64,000 nucleotides of DNA from NCBI RefSeq assembly GCF_000715075.1, contig NC_134081.1, positions 64,855,653-64,919,652 on the forward strand. Reading direction: 5' to 3'. The number at the start of each line of letters is the position of its first letter. Position 1 is the stretch's first letter. Below are positions 46,524 to 57,762 of the stretch, piece after piece. Position numbers and translations under genes: made by a program. A model generated the notes under the pieces. That model saw nothing but the letters and a program-made list of their open reading frames with translations, made no database searches and had not been told where the DNA came from. This DNA is from Nicotiana tabacum. Lineage: Eukaryota; Streptophyta; Magnoliopsida; Solanales; Solanaceae.

Positions 46524-47199
46524 CCGGTTGAGGAGGTATTCGATAATTGAGAGCTAGTGTTTACCGTTCAGAGGAGGATCGTACCACAAACTTATATTTG
46601 CTTACAGTGTTTATTTACTATGCCCCATACTTGTTACTTTTTACTGTACTTGATTTATTGGACCACTAGTAAGTGTCGATATCGACCCCTCATCACTACT
46701 TCTCCGGGGTTAGGCTAGATGCTTACTGGGTACGCGTTAATTTACATACTCATGCTACACTTTTGCACTTATTGTGCAGGTATATATTTCTTTTGGGCGT
46801 AGAGGCGCGACTATTGCGGGGACTTTACAATAAGTTGTATCCCATGGTACGATACGCAGCATACAGAGTCTCCATCAGAATTATTTACATTTACCTGTCT
46901 AGCTTGTAATCGAGACAGATGTTGTATTGTTATTGTACATTCTCGTAGATGCTCATGCACTACTGACACTGGGTTTTGGGGGTGCTCTAGAATTTGTTTA
47001 TGGATTATTCTACATTGATACGCTTTTACTTACTATTTTAATTAAATTATACGTAACAACGATTTATTTTAACGCACAAACCTCTCTATCTAAATAAGAT
47101 TCATGATTTTAAAAATAATAAAATGAATAATCAAGTGTTGGCTTGCCTAACGGCGACGTTGGGCACCATCACGGCCTATAGTGGATTTTGGGTCGTGAC

Positions 47200-47430
47200 A
47201 AAAACCAAGTAAGAATTATATACCTTCAAGCTTGTGGTGTAAATCTCCTCAAACATCGCCTCCTCCCGATGGCTAGGCCTCAAAAGTAGTAAAAATGAGC
47301 TAAATCCCGAAATCTAAACATTAAATACCCTTGGAGGCAAAAATGTCCATCGTGATCACGACTAGTACCCACGCAATCGAAAAGACACACCTACACAATC
47401 GCGACCCTCTGCATATCGCGCCCCATTTTT
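47200..47430 (-). repeat. inverted LTR scrap with CpG palindromes
   Basis: The text resembles the interior of a minus-strand nightshade LTR (GAGCTAAATCCCGAAATC, ACACCTACACAATCGCGACCC). It includes the perfect 12-base palindrome TCGTGATCACGA at 47350-47361. No ends can be set. Confidence 0.4.
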
Positions 47431-47889
47431 TTTTCGTGAAAACGGATTTCGACATGTTACAACTCTTTTAAATGGGTTAAAAGAGATGAGTCGCCACTTA
47501 ATAATTTTTAAGATGCATTAGGGAACCTATTTACAAATAATTCCTGCTAAAACTTTAGGTGTCATCAAAGTTTGGATAAGAGTTCAAGTAACCTCAAAGG
47601 GAGGTGTTGAGTACTCTTCGAGGTGCACGACTTTGGTTCCTATCCGGATCTTGATACTAAGTGCCATCATTGATTACTAGATTATTCTAAGTGAGCATGC
47701 AAATTAATTATCTATTACTGGTTAATCTAAATTGAATAAATTATTCAACTTAATTAATTGTTATCTAATTAGTCTTGTTGAACAAAGGAAGTAAAATGAA
47801 AGTAATTCCACTTATACAATAACTAGATGGCGTGTGCCTGTGTTGTGCACGGGCGTATGCATGCCCCACTATTAGAATTTGATACTGAT
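47431..47889. repeat. unclassified LTR-like fragment
   Basis: It begins with a T run and the phrase GAAAACGGATTTCGACATG, then GATGAGTCGCCACTTAAT, which I know from LTRs of large nightshade Ty3/Gypsy elements. No coding sequence and no clear right end. Confidence 0.35.
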
Positions 47890-48039
47890 ATACAACAACA
47901 ACAACAACCCAGTATAATCTCACTAGTGGAGTTTTGGGAGGGTAGCTTGTACGCATACCTTACCCCTACCCTAGGGTAGAGAGGTTGTTTCCGATAGACT
48001 CTCGGCTCCCTCCCTCCAAGAACTCCCCACCTTGCTCTT
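47890..48039 (-). mobile_element. TS-type SINE, 5'-truncated
   Basis: Read on the minus strand it runs from CAAGGTGGGGAGTTCTTGG, through CCGAGAGTCTATCGGAAAC and AGGGGTAAGGTATGCGTAC, to CACTAGTGAGATTATACTGG and a TTG-repeat tail (ACAACAACAACAACAACC on the + strand at 47891-47908). The tRNA-like head with the pol III A and B boxes is absent, so it is a truncated copy. Confidence 0.82.
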
Positions 48040-51000
48040 AAAAATGATATACATGACATATAAATGCTTATATACATACGTGAAGTTAATTCAGTAAAAC
48101 AATATCAAAGCTTAAAGCCAAGACAAAACGTATTAGACTCATTATCGCACTGTTTTAGCCACCACCATTGGGTTACAAGACTGGTGAAGTGGTTATCACA
48201 TATAATATGAAAAATTAGAATAGCAGAGTAAAATTTGAGTACATAGTCTTATATAATCTATTGTCTAGAAAAAAAGAGATAATATGAGATGGTAAGTATC
48301 ACCACATGGTCCTCCTGCAATTTCTCCTTTGCTCTACTCTTATTCATGATAAAAAGAAGTATCACCACATGGTTAGTAAATGGAAAAAGATAACAAGTTA
48401 TAATTTGAATTATCCTTGTGCCACGAGCATGGTGGCTATTAAAACAAGCGTGCATACTGTACAAACTCAAAGGTGAGCTGCAATGTCAAATTCTTCTAGA
48501 TAAAACTTTTTAATGAATAAGAAAATGAAGGTAACTTCGTGTACTATAAGTATTTGAATCCTTATTGCTGCAACTCCTGTCCCAAAATAGAACAATCCTA
48601 CTTTCATTCTCGACAAGTCATACTTCTAAATAGACTTCTCCTCTATTTTACTTTCAAAAATACAAAGACATAATATATAAGAAAGAGGAGCCTGCTGACC
48701 TCAAAGCCTTCACTATTTAGTGGCAGACTATTACTGTTCCTTTTGATTAAATAAATTTCTTTCGGAATTTGTTGACAATGCTTTTTCTCAGTAGAAGCCT
48801 TTGTCTCCTCATCTTCTCTTAAGTTTTGTTTGATTCCTCAAGTAATAACGTCGAAGACATGCCACGTCTTCTCAACTCTTTCATACACAATAAATCTTTA
48901 GGTTATTCACCTATGAGCACCAACGGGTTGACATTGGATTACACTTACAAATGTTCTGTAGCGAAAAGCCAGAGCTGCTGGAAATTTTAATGACTTGAAA
49001 TTCGAATTTGTATACATATTTAAAGGGATTCAAGCTTAAGATATGTAGGGACTTTCCAACATAAGCTGAATTTCTCAACCACTTTTTGATCAACGGATGA
49101 CAACCACCTGATACACCGTCCAATATTAATTCATCGTTTGAAGTTTTCCTTCTTCCACTAAGCAACTGGTACATAAATAGTCGAAGATACAAATATTTGT
49201 CTGACTTTTTTCTCGTGATATCTTTTTTTGATAAGGTAAAGATTTAAGCATACAAAGAGGAAACCAGTCAAATGTCTAATTTTCTTTACCGTTGCTTAAC
49301 AAAGTTATCGAAACCTCTTTTATGTAGGTTTCGAGATTGTTACTGGCATCATTCTCCTTCACTTTCTTATCTTTATCATCAAAGTATTGTTCTTACCAGG
49401 TACCCAAACACTTGAGCCTAAGCCGATTTCTGATTTGTGATGTCCAACTATGACTGTTTGTGATTTGTAGAGAGAATGTTTTTTGTGTTTGCTATGTTGT
49501 GATTTGTGATTTTTGAATGCTGTTAAATTGGCGGGCAACTGATTGAATTGATTCCTCTATTTTCCCTAATGTTATATGTTTATTGTCGATTGTTATAAGC
49601 TATTCATAGCAGACTATACATAAAGAAAATCTTGTTAATTTAAGTGTAAAGTAATTCTATTTGAATTGTCGCTTTAGGTGGATGTGAACTATTCAGTTCG
49701 ATAGCTTTCGAGATCTCATTGTGTTAATGCTCCATTGATTCGACTATGTTAATTTTTTTTCCACATATATTTGTTGTGTGACTTGGATGTGTTTTAAAAA
49801 TGCTGTTAGTTTTTGTTTCGCCTTTTGCAATTTAAATAACGAAAGTGTTACTTAATAGTTGATATGCTAGGAGAATGTTTTTTAAGATTTGCTACTTGTT
49901 AAGAAAAGAAATGTTCAATTTTAAATCTATTTGCTTAAATATTAAATGGATACATGCTAAATGCCTCTTCTTCTGCTATTTTTGATCCATTCACTTACTC
50001 CTCCTTAGTGTTACAGCATGGAATCCTTTATCTTTTATATTACTGAAGGCAGCATGCTTTACTTTCATTGAGCTGAGCCCTAGTTGTACATCACGTTAGA
50101 AATGATGAACGATTGACTTTCATTTAGGAGTACATGAAGTAGAATTTCGTTAGACTACATATGCTGATGTAAATACTGTTATTTATTCTTGAAAATATGC
50201 ATAATAGAAGTAGGAAAGTAATTTATCATGGATGTTGAGTTAGACAACACAAATATGTGACACCGCATTTCTAGAAAATGCAGGACACTGCAACGGCTGA
50301 CATGAAAAATATTTAGTATTATTAGATAGTATAAGAACATCACCACCAAAAGTGATAATAATGATGATGATGATAGTAATAATGATAACAGAATATGACA
50401 ATTTTAATCAAGCTTCTGATTGCAAAGTAAAAAAGAGAAAAGTTACTATCACAAAGGTCATCTCTCGGGTTCTTAGAAGACACACCAAGGAAAACTATGT
50501 CTGGTAACTAAGTTAAATCAGTCAATCAACTATGTGTTAATTCCAAATTACTTTGGGTCGAGTATACGAATCTTTTACATCAATTTCAGTCTTTCACCGT
50601 ATTCGGGCTTATTACACTCCAATGTTGGTAAATAGGTTGTCTTTTCAGGCAAATTAGAAGTTCCCTAAAACTTGAGGTTTTCTAAATCTCACTTATCCCA
50701 AGCTTTTAGGAGATGCATCCTAATTTTTCTTGGTAACATAAAGATTTATTAAGTATGATACAAGTGGTAAACAAAAGTGGGCAACCTACACCAGAACATG
50801 GTTCTTTACAGAAATGCACCCAATCATCTATACTAAAACAAAACTATGCCCGAAAAGTTTATAACAAAAACAAGAGATTAGTCCTAAAAATATCAAGGAT
50901 GTACTGGATCCGTCTTGCGTTTTTGTAAATTTGGCAGCACTTCCTTTGTGCTGAAGTTTATAACATTTGTCCACCAGAAAAATATGAAGTTATATCTTAA

Positions 51001-51259
51001 ATCAATAAAAGCTCTTAGTAGTCTTATTCTTTTTGTTCTTACCAATAATTTGGATTATGATCTCTAGCTAACAATGCATATCCGTGATGCTTATTCGTGT
51101 TAATTGCTCTTGAATGAATGGACTTCATGAAAGAACACAGCAAACAACAATATATTAAGATGAATTGCTTGCTTCTATTTCACTTTTGGTGTAAAGAGGA
51201 GTTGGTAGAAGAAGTAGAATTACTGTTAAACATCATAGAATCCTTGTAAGATGAACTTG

Positions 51260-51331
51260 GGAACAAATCAGTGATATTGTTTTGCTGCTGAAGAACCTCT
51301 TTATAAGATGATAATATCACTGATTTGTTCC
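51260..51331. repeat. perfect inverted repeat, 19-base arms, 34-base loop
   Basis: GGAACAAATCAGTGATATT at 51260-51278 is the exact reverse complement of 51313-51331. As RNA it would form a 19-bp stem without mismatches. A second hairpin follows 18 bases later. Confidence 0.92.
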
Positions 51332-51348
51332 TTATCAGAATATATAAG

Positions 51349-51378
51349 AAAATGATTGTAAAGAAGAACAATCATTTT
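51349..51378. repeat. perfect inverted repeat, 11-base arms, 8-base loop
   Basis: AAAATGATTGT (51349-51359) and ACAATCATTTT (51368-51378) are exact reverse complements. Confidence 0.9.
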
Positions 51379-52103
51379 TTACAATGAAAGGAAAAGAACA
51401 TCTTTTAGTCATATTATGATACCATTTGAACCTTTGCACCAGCACTGCATCTTTTATAAAGTTAAAAAATGGGTGACCACGCATCTTCATAAGCCATAAA
51501 AGGAGGACAGTGAGAGATCAATAGATTTACAAGCCTTTTTATTCGCTCTCAAGTGGCAGAGGAATAAAGGCTATGGCGTGTCTTCTCTTGCTTTTGACGA
51601 TGATGTAAATATTCAGACATGAGGTGTTGCTCGCGGTGTTGACATAAAGAAAAAGTTATTCTCACGGTACTACTCATCTTTGTCCTTCGTCCCTACTGGT
51701 TTGAGTTTTCCTCCTTCGATTTTTCTTAATTTATTATTGTATTTTTACTTACCTTGGATACTTCTTGCTTTTATATATTTCCTTTTCCCACTTGTTGTTG
51801 ATGTTGTAAGGTTGTGATAGTAGTTGCCTGCTTGAATCAAATTCACCTTTTTGTGGGTTTAACACCGTTAAAGTTACGAGAATCAGATCTTTCTATGGAA
51901 CTAAAAGATGGATTGTAAATCAGAATCTTCTGTTGCACAACACACTCATCTTCTTGTTGATGACAATCATGACTTTCTAGGGACTATTTTCTTGGTTGAG
52001 TGCTGCTTCTATCTTTTGTTCGTGAACCAAACATAGCACAAGCAAACACTAAAATGTTAGGGGATATAGAGAATACTAACCTAACTAGGAGAGGATTTGT
52101 TAC

Positions 52104-52277
52104 CTGTAGAAGAGTGGTTTTTAATTCAACTGATGAGAATTCTTCAAATGGAATTAAAGTTGTTTGACATTGGTTTATAGGAAATAAAACTGAAGGGGGT
52201 TCTGAAAAGAGACTAATTTGGTGGAACCAAAGAAGATCCATGACACTTAACAAACCTATGCTATACTTTTTTGCCAT
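52104..52277 (-). CDS. possible first exon of an unrecognised gene
   Basis: On the minus strand an ATG at 52277 opens 58 codons (MAKKYSIGLLSVMDLLWF...) of protein-like composition. They end at CAG|GTAACA, a good plant 5' splice site, at 52104/52103. The frame also stays open past the donor to 51984. I do not recognise the protein and did not find a convincing second exon, so it may be a gene remnant or chance. Confidence 0.25.
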
Positions 52278-53139
52278 GGTTATGCAAAGAATGAAGTGAG
52301 GAACTAATGCATAAGAGTGAAGGCGGACAGAGGGTATCTTTTATTGGAATAAAAATAAATACTATACAACTGGAACATAAGAGTGAAGGAGAATTTTCCA
52401 TGTTTGTCTTCTCTAGAGTGTACAATAGACCTTCTGTAATTTAAATTGCTAAACATTTCTATTTACTATCTAAAACAGTATGTTCATATACTATGATGAC
52501 CTGTTTCAAGTTTAATGTTCTTAAATCATTCCAAATTCATCAAACTCCTGGCTCACAAAATATCATCACTTTATCTCATGACCTGTTTCAAGTTTATTTT
52601 GAATCATTCCTAATTCATTAAACTCCTCTTACAAAGACATCATCAGTTTATCTCTTCGTTAAATCTGGTTGTTGCCTTGTGAGTGTTACTAAACATTTTC
52701 CTATGTATATGTATTAGCTTGTGCAACTGAGGTGTTAGCTCTTTCAATGTTGAATCAAGCAAATGCTTGCCTTTGCTGGCTTCTGTCTCAGTAATTTCCT
52801 TTTATTGGGTGTATATTTCATCTTTTGACACATTTATTTTGCAATTTCAGGTCATACAGTCTAGTGTTTCGATAATTTAGCCCGTGGAAGATTTTAAAAT
52901 GATGAAAAGATGCGAAAATCATTAGAAAACCATTATTCGTTTGGATTAATTATATAATGATATTAGTTATTTAGTTCAATCAATATAAGTTTATTTTTTC
53001 GTTACTATGACATTAATATATTTTGTTAGTACTTCCTTTTGTTAAGATTTATTGAGATATATTATGTTTTTTTGAATTAATATTAAATATTTTATTATTT
53101 GGATCATATTTTGGACGAATGTAGTAATTATTATTAATG

Positions 53140-53755
53140 GTGGCTAAACTATTGCTATTATCGCTTGTGACTTGTAGCGCTAATTTAGCTGGATATACCA
53201 GCTATAAAATTGGACGAGTAAAGGACAAATTAAGATGTTTTCACAAAGGATATTGCAACTATTATAATTGTTGGAAAATATTATCATTAAAAATATTGAC
53301 TTTTAGCGGTAATTCAGTTAAATATAATAGCCATTAAAATGGATGCTAAAAGGGCAAACTAAGACATTTTTAGAAGGGATACTATAGCCATTTTTACAAC
53401 GGATACTAAAGGAGTATAATTAGTTGTTTTGGATTGAATTTAGCAGCCATTATAATTGTCGCAAGCAATTGATGTTAAAGATGCAAATTTTTAGTGGCAA
53501 TTATTTTGAATTTAGCAGCTATATAAATGGATGCTAAAAAAGTATAATTAGTCGTTTTGGATTGGATTTAGCAGCCATTATAATTGTCGTGAAAGATAAT
53601 AATTTTTAGCGACAATAAACCATACCTTTTACTAGTTTTTGTTAGAAAAGCCGCTAAAGGCTTTGCCGACCCCGGCTTCAGCGGCTAAACACCAATGGCC
53701 GGTAAAAGATATAGCCGTTTTGTATTGCCGCTAAGGCCTTTTTTTGTTGTACTGG
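53140..53755. mobile_element. CACTA-like DNA transposon end (subterminal repeats)
   Basis: Repeats of a short phrase (TTTAGCAGCCATTATAATTGTCG, given in part: TTAGCAGCCATTATAATTG) recur at about 53440, 53570 and in worn forms from 53140. They lead to GCCGCTAAAGGC, CAGCGGCTAAACACC and GCCGCTAAGGCCTTTTTTTGTTGTACTG. The last is close to an inverted CACTACAACAAAA terminus with one base changed. Such subterminal repeats before CACTACAACAAA are typical of nightshade CACTA elements. The left terminus was not found and no transposase is present. Confidence 0.55.
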
Positions 53756-53756
53756 G

Positions 53757-56118
53757 TCGACATCGACACTTACTAGTGATCCAATAACAAAGTATATAAA
53801 AGTAGACAGGTATGAAACACAACAAGTAGCAACAAAACTAATAAATGTAAATAATATGATTTTCAACATGAAAATAGTTATGGAATCATCAAATACCATA
53901 TGCTTTCTCGAACAAAACAAGGATAACCAAGACAATGTCAAATCTCGAGTCAGGAAAAGCTCATGTGCACTCTGATACCCTATCGAATATTACGCACAAC
54001 TTCTGCCAAGGTCGTACAACCCAATCCATAAGAATAGTGTACACTGCCAAGGTCGTATGACCCGATCCATAGATGCATCTCATAATACTATCGAAGTTGT
54101 ACGACCCGATCCATAATGCTATTTTATAGCACTGCCGAGGCATGCGACTCGATCCTATAGGATTAGATTCCCACCTGCGATGATACGTGTGGGATCAAGA
54201 AAACACGGAATTACCGATCACATAAACAAAAACACGATATGAATTCAAGAGAAAATCATAATTGTTACCGACAATCAAATATCCCGCCAAAACCCAAGGT
54301 AAATAGGCTCGGTCAATACATAAATCCTAGTCTAAATCTCAGTTATAATTTTAAGTAATCACCAAGCAAGTTTAATTCAAGTAGTACAATTAAGGAATGA
54401 TGTAGGTCTAAGTCTACCTAGACATAAAAAAAATCTAGCTTACGCACGGACGCTCGTCACCTCGTACATACATAACACCCATAACATGTAGCACATAACA
54501 AATAAAATACTTACGAGGATGATTCCCTCTTACAAGGTTAGGAAAGAGACTTACCTCGCTTCCAAGTCCACTACTCGACTCCCATAACTCACTAATCACC
54601 TCAAATCGATGTCGAGCAACTCGAAACTAGTCAAGGGACGTACAAACCAATTAGTATATGCTCAAAACTCATAATTCAACTATTAGATTCAATTCCCAAC
54701 CCAACTCGAAAAGTCAACAAAAGTCAACTCTGGGACCACGCGCCCGGATTCTGAAAATTTTCGAAGATAAATGTTACCCATGGTCTTATGAACTCAAATA
54801 TATAACTTATACCTAATTCCATAATGAACTTCACGGTCAAATCTCAGTTTTACCAAATTCTTGATTTTTCAACAAAATCCCAAAATTCTATAATTTTCAT
54901 GTTAAACTCCATACATAATCTATGTATTTAACTCACACTAGGTGTGAATCTCTTACCTTATGATACTTGATGAAAATGCAACTTTCAAAAGCTCCCAAAT
55001 CGCCCAAGCCAAGAAACAAAATAGGGTGAAATGAGCCTAAGTCCAGTATTAAAACTTGCATTCTACGAGGTACTACCCTTCGAGATCGCGGACCAAAGCA
55101 TTGCAATGGCGAATCACAAACATGCCTCTGCCCAAAGTTTCTCTTTTGAGAATGTGACGACGTCCATTGTGAACGCAAAAGGCTTACCATAATAGACTTT
55201 CCGGGAATGCGACCGACCGAACGCGTACAAGAAGGCTTCATTGCAGCCCCCTAGAATTTCCTCTTCCGTGATCGCAAAAATCCATATGCAGTCACATAGA
55301 CCAACTGCCTCCCTTCGCCGAACCCACTAACTCATCGCGTTCGTGACCTTAATCATGCGAATGGGAAGCACTGACAGACCACCCTCCCCGATTGCGATAC
55401 CTCCTACGCGATTGCAAAGAACAACTCTTCCTCAGCTCCACACAACACTCCGCTATCACGAGGCCTTCTTCGTGATTACGATGCACACCAGATATCAACA
55501 AAATATGCCAATTTCAACCTTGCTCTAGGTGATTCGAAACTCACCTGAGCCACTCAGGACCCTGTCCAATAATACCAACAAGTCCATAAACATAATTCGG
55601 ACCTAAGCGAGGCCTCAGAACAAAATAAATAATATAAAAACCAAGAATCGCACCCCAAACCAAATAAATCAACTTCTAAACTTCAAGTCCAATATGACAA
55701 AACGAACCTACCCTAGGATTAAAATTCCAAACGGGATCTGATATCACCAAAGTACACTTCAAGTCAAACCTAGAAAACTCAAAAACCTTCAAAATGCCAA
55801 CTTCCAACAATAAACACCGAAATACTCTCGGTCCACCCGAAGCTCGATCCGAACATACGCCCAAGTCCAAAATCACCATACAAACCTATTGGAGCCTTCA
55901 AATCTCGATTATGAGGTCGTTTACTCAAAATGTTGACATAAGTCAAACTTGACCACCTTAGGCTACTATTATGGAACTAAGTGTTCTTAATTCAACCTGA
56001 ACCCTTCCAAAACTAAAACAACCACCCACACAAGTCATAAAATAGAAAATCATATATGGAAAGTCTTAAATAGAGGAACGAGGATCTACAAAGCAAAACA
56101 GCTGGTTGGGTCGTTACA
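53757..56118 (-). repeat. 3' LTR of the second Tekay element, truncated
   Basis: On the minus strand it begins TGTAACGACCCAACCAGCTG at 56118. It contains a CpG-rich palindrome region (55075-55460) and worn 39-bp-type repeats (about 54000-54160: CTGCCAAGGTCGTATGACCC). It ends in the CACTAGTAAGTGTCGATGTCGACCC zone near 53757, short of the usual LTR terminus. Confidence 0.78.
55075..55460. repeat. CpG-rich palindrome region in the second Tekay LTR
   Basis: Worn units include GATCGCGGACC, TCGCGTTCGTGA, GATTGCGATACC, ACGCGATTGCAAA, ATCACGAGGCC and TCGTGATTACGA. They are less regular than at 20317-20650 but lie at the corresponding place of the LTR. Confidence 0.6.
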
Positions 56119-56132
56119 TTCTCCACCTCTTA
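56119..56132 (-). other. polypurine tract of the second Tekay element
   Basis: TTCTCCACCTCTTA on the + strand (TAAGAGGTGGAGAA on the minus strand) adjoins the LTR. It is nearly the same as the tract of the first Tekay element at 19766-19778. Confidence 0.75.
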
Positions 56133-56199
56133 AACAAACATACATCCTCGAACGAGTTTAGAATCATACCTGAAGTGCCGAATAAGTGTGGATATCTTC

Positions 56200-57640
56200 T
56201 CCGCATGTCCTCTTTGGTCTCCCAAGTTGCCACCTCGACTGGATGACCCCTCCACTAAACCTTCACAGCTAAAATCTCCTTAGACCTCAACTTGCGAACC
56301 TGCCTGTCAATATTGGCAATTGGCTCCTCCTCGTAACTCAAGCTCTCATCCATTTAAATTATGCTATAATACAACACATGGGACATGTCGACATGGTACC
56401 TCCGGAGCATAGACACGTGGAATACCGGATGAACTCCCAATAGGTTAGGAGGCAAAGAAAGCCTGCACATAACCTCACCAACTTGCTCCAAACCTCGAAC
56501 AAAGCGATTAACCTCAAACTCAACTTTTCGCTCCTTCTAAACCTCACGATACCCTTTACCGGCGAGACATTCAAAAGTACCTTCTCGCCTACCATAAATG
56601 ACAAATCACACACTTTTTGATCCTTGCACTTCTTCTGACTGGACTATGTTGTGCGAAGCCATTCTTAAATCAACTTTACATTATCTAAGGAATCCTTCAA
56701 AAAATCATTACCATATAACCTAGCCTCGTCGGGCTCAAATCAATCGATGGGGGAACGACATCGTCGACCATACAAGGCATCTAACGGATCCATCTAGATG
56801 TTGGACCAATAGCTGTTATTATAAGAAAAATCGGTCAACGGTAAGAATCAATCCCACTACCCTCAAAAGTCAATCACACATGCTCTGGGCATATCCTCCA
56901 GAATCTGAACTGTCTGCTCCGACTGCCCGTCAGTCTGCGGATGAAAGGTCGTGCTGAGCTCTACCCAGGTACCAAACTCACTCCTTACTACTCTTTAGAA
57001 ATGCTAAGTAAACTGAGTGCTTCAATCTAAAATAATGGAAATAGGCACGTCATTTAACTAGACGATCTCCTAGATACAAATCTTGGCCAACCTCTCTGAA
57101 GTATATGGAGTCATTACCGAAATAAAGTGCGCAGACTTAGTTAGTCTATCGATAATGACACAAATAACATTGAATTTCCTTAATGTCCGTAGCAAACCAA
57201 CCACGAAATCCATAGTGATGCTCTCTCATTTCCACTCTGGTATAACCATCTACTAAAGTAAGCCAACGACCTCTAGCGCTCGTACTTAACTTACTGATTA
57301 TTTAACATCTTGAAACATACTCAACTATGTCCTTCTTCATCCGTCGTCACCAGTAATGCATCCTCAGGTCACGATACATCTTCATGGCACTTGGATGAAT
57401 GGAATAATTCAAGTTGTGTGCCTTCTCTAGAATCAAATCCCTCAGGCCATCAACTTTAGGAATACATAAGGGACCATGGAGTCGTAGAGCACCATCATCT
57501 TCGATAGTCACCTCCTTGGCATCACCTTGCAATACCGTCTCTCTAATAACCAACAAGTGCGGATTATCATACTGACAAGCCTTAATTTGCTTGAATAAAG
57601 AAGAGTGATCCACAACACATGCAAGAACTCGACTGAGCTA
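56200..57640 (-). pseudogene. second Tekay integrase and chromodomain region, broken
   Basis: The C-terminal module MVGEKVLLNVSPVKGIVRF is at 56613-56359. The zinc part is at 57613-57347: KAHNLNYSIHPSAMKMYRDL, preceded by ALRLHGPLCIPKVDGLRDLI. The catalytic core (56650-57340) is readable only in short pieces because of stops. Downstream of 56359 only scraps of the chromodomain remain. Confidence 0.78.
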
Positions 57641-57762
57641 TGTAATATCCAATCTTACAAGTTGGTTAGCTAAGGACTGAATGTCCAAAGGCAATGGCCT
57701 CTCTTCTACTGGAATGAATGCCAAAATACACATGCTCTCGACATTTCTGCTCAAGGCATCCG
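57640..57762 (-). pseudogene. second Tekay RNase H, end piece
   Basis: TDALSRNVESMCILAFIPVEERPL is the end of Tekay RNase H and the linker. It resumes directly after the solo LTR insertion; the part before it is at 60173-60640. Confidence 0.8.

Larger units (their letters stand above)
46015..47199 (+). repeat. Tekay-type LTR, 3' part
   Basis: It starts within a tandem repeat array (46015-46370), passes an AT/AC microsatellite and the phrase GGACCACTAGTAAGTGTCGA..CCGGGGTTAGGCTAGATGC, and ends GGCACCATCACGGCC...TTTTGGGTCGTGACA near 47199. These are the marks of a Tekay LTR 3' half. No internal region adjoins it. It cuts the outer Athila on its right side. Confidence 0.72.
48040..53130. other. 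AT-rich low-copy-looking DNA without recognised genes
   Basis: About 5.1 kb with no transposon domain, rRNA or tRNA that I could recognise. It holds two inverted repeats (51260-51378) and one possible exon (52104-52277). A minus-strand open frame at 48911-49192 and a 43-codon frame on the + strand from about 48860 are not recognisable proteins. Confidence 0.5.

Noticed and set aside
48911..49192. 93-codon minus-strand frame
   Set aside because: I could not match it to a family, and there is no splice or codon evidence; left as unassigned DNA.
51180..51371. Minus-strand frame with a hydrophobic start, like a small secreted peptide
   Set aside because: It starts at TTG, not ATG, and overlaps the hairpins; a eukaryotic ORF is unlikely.
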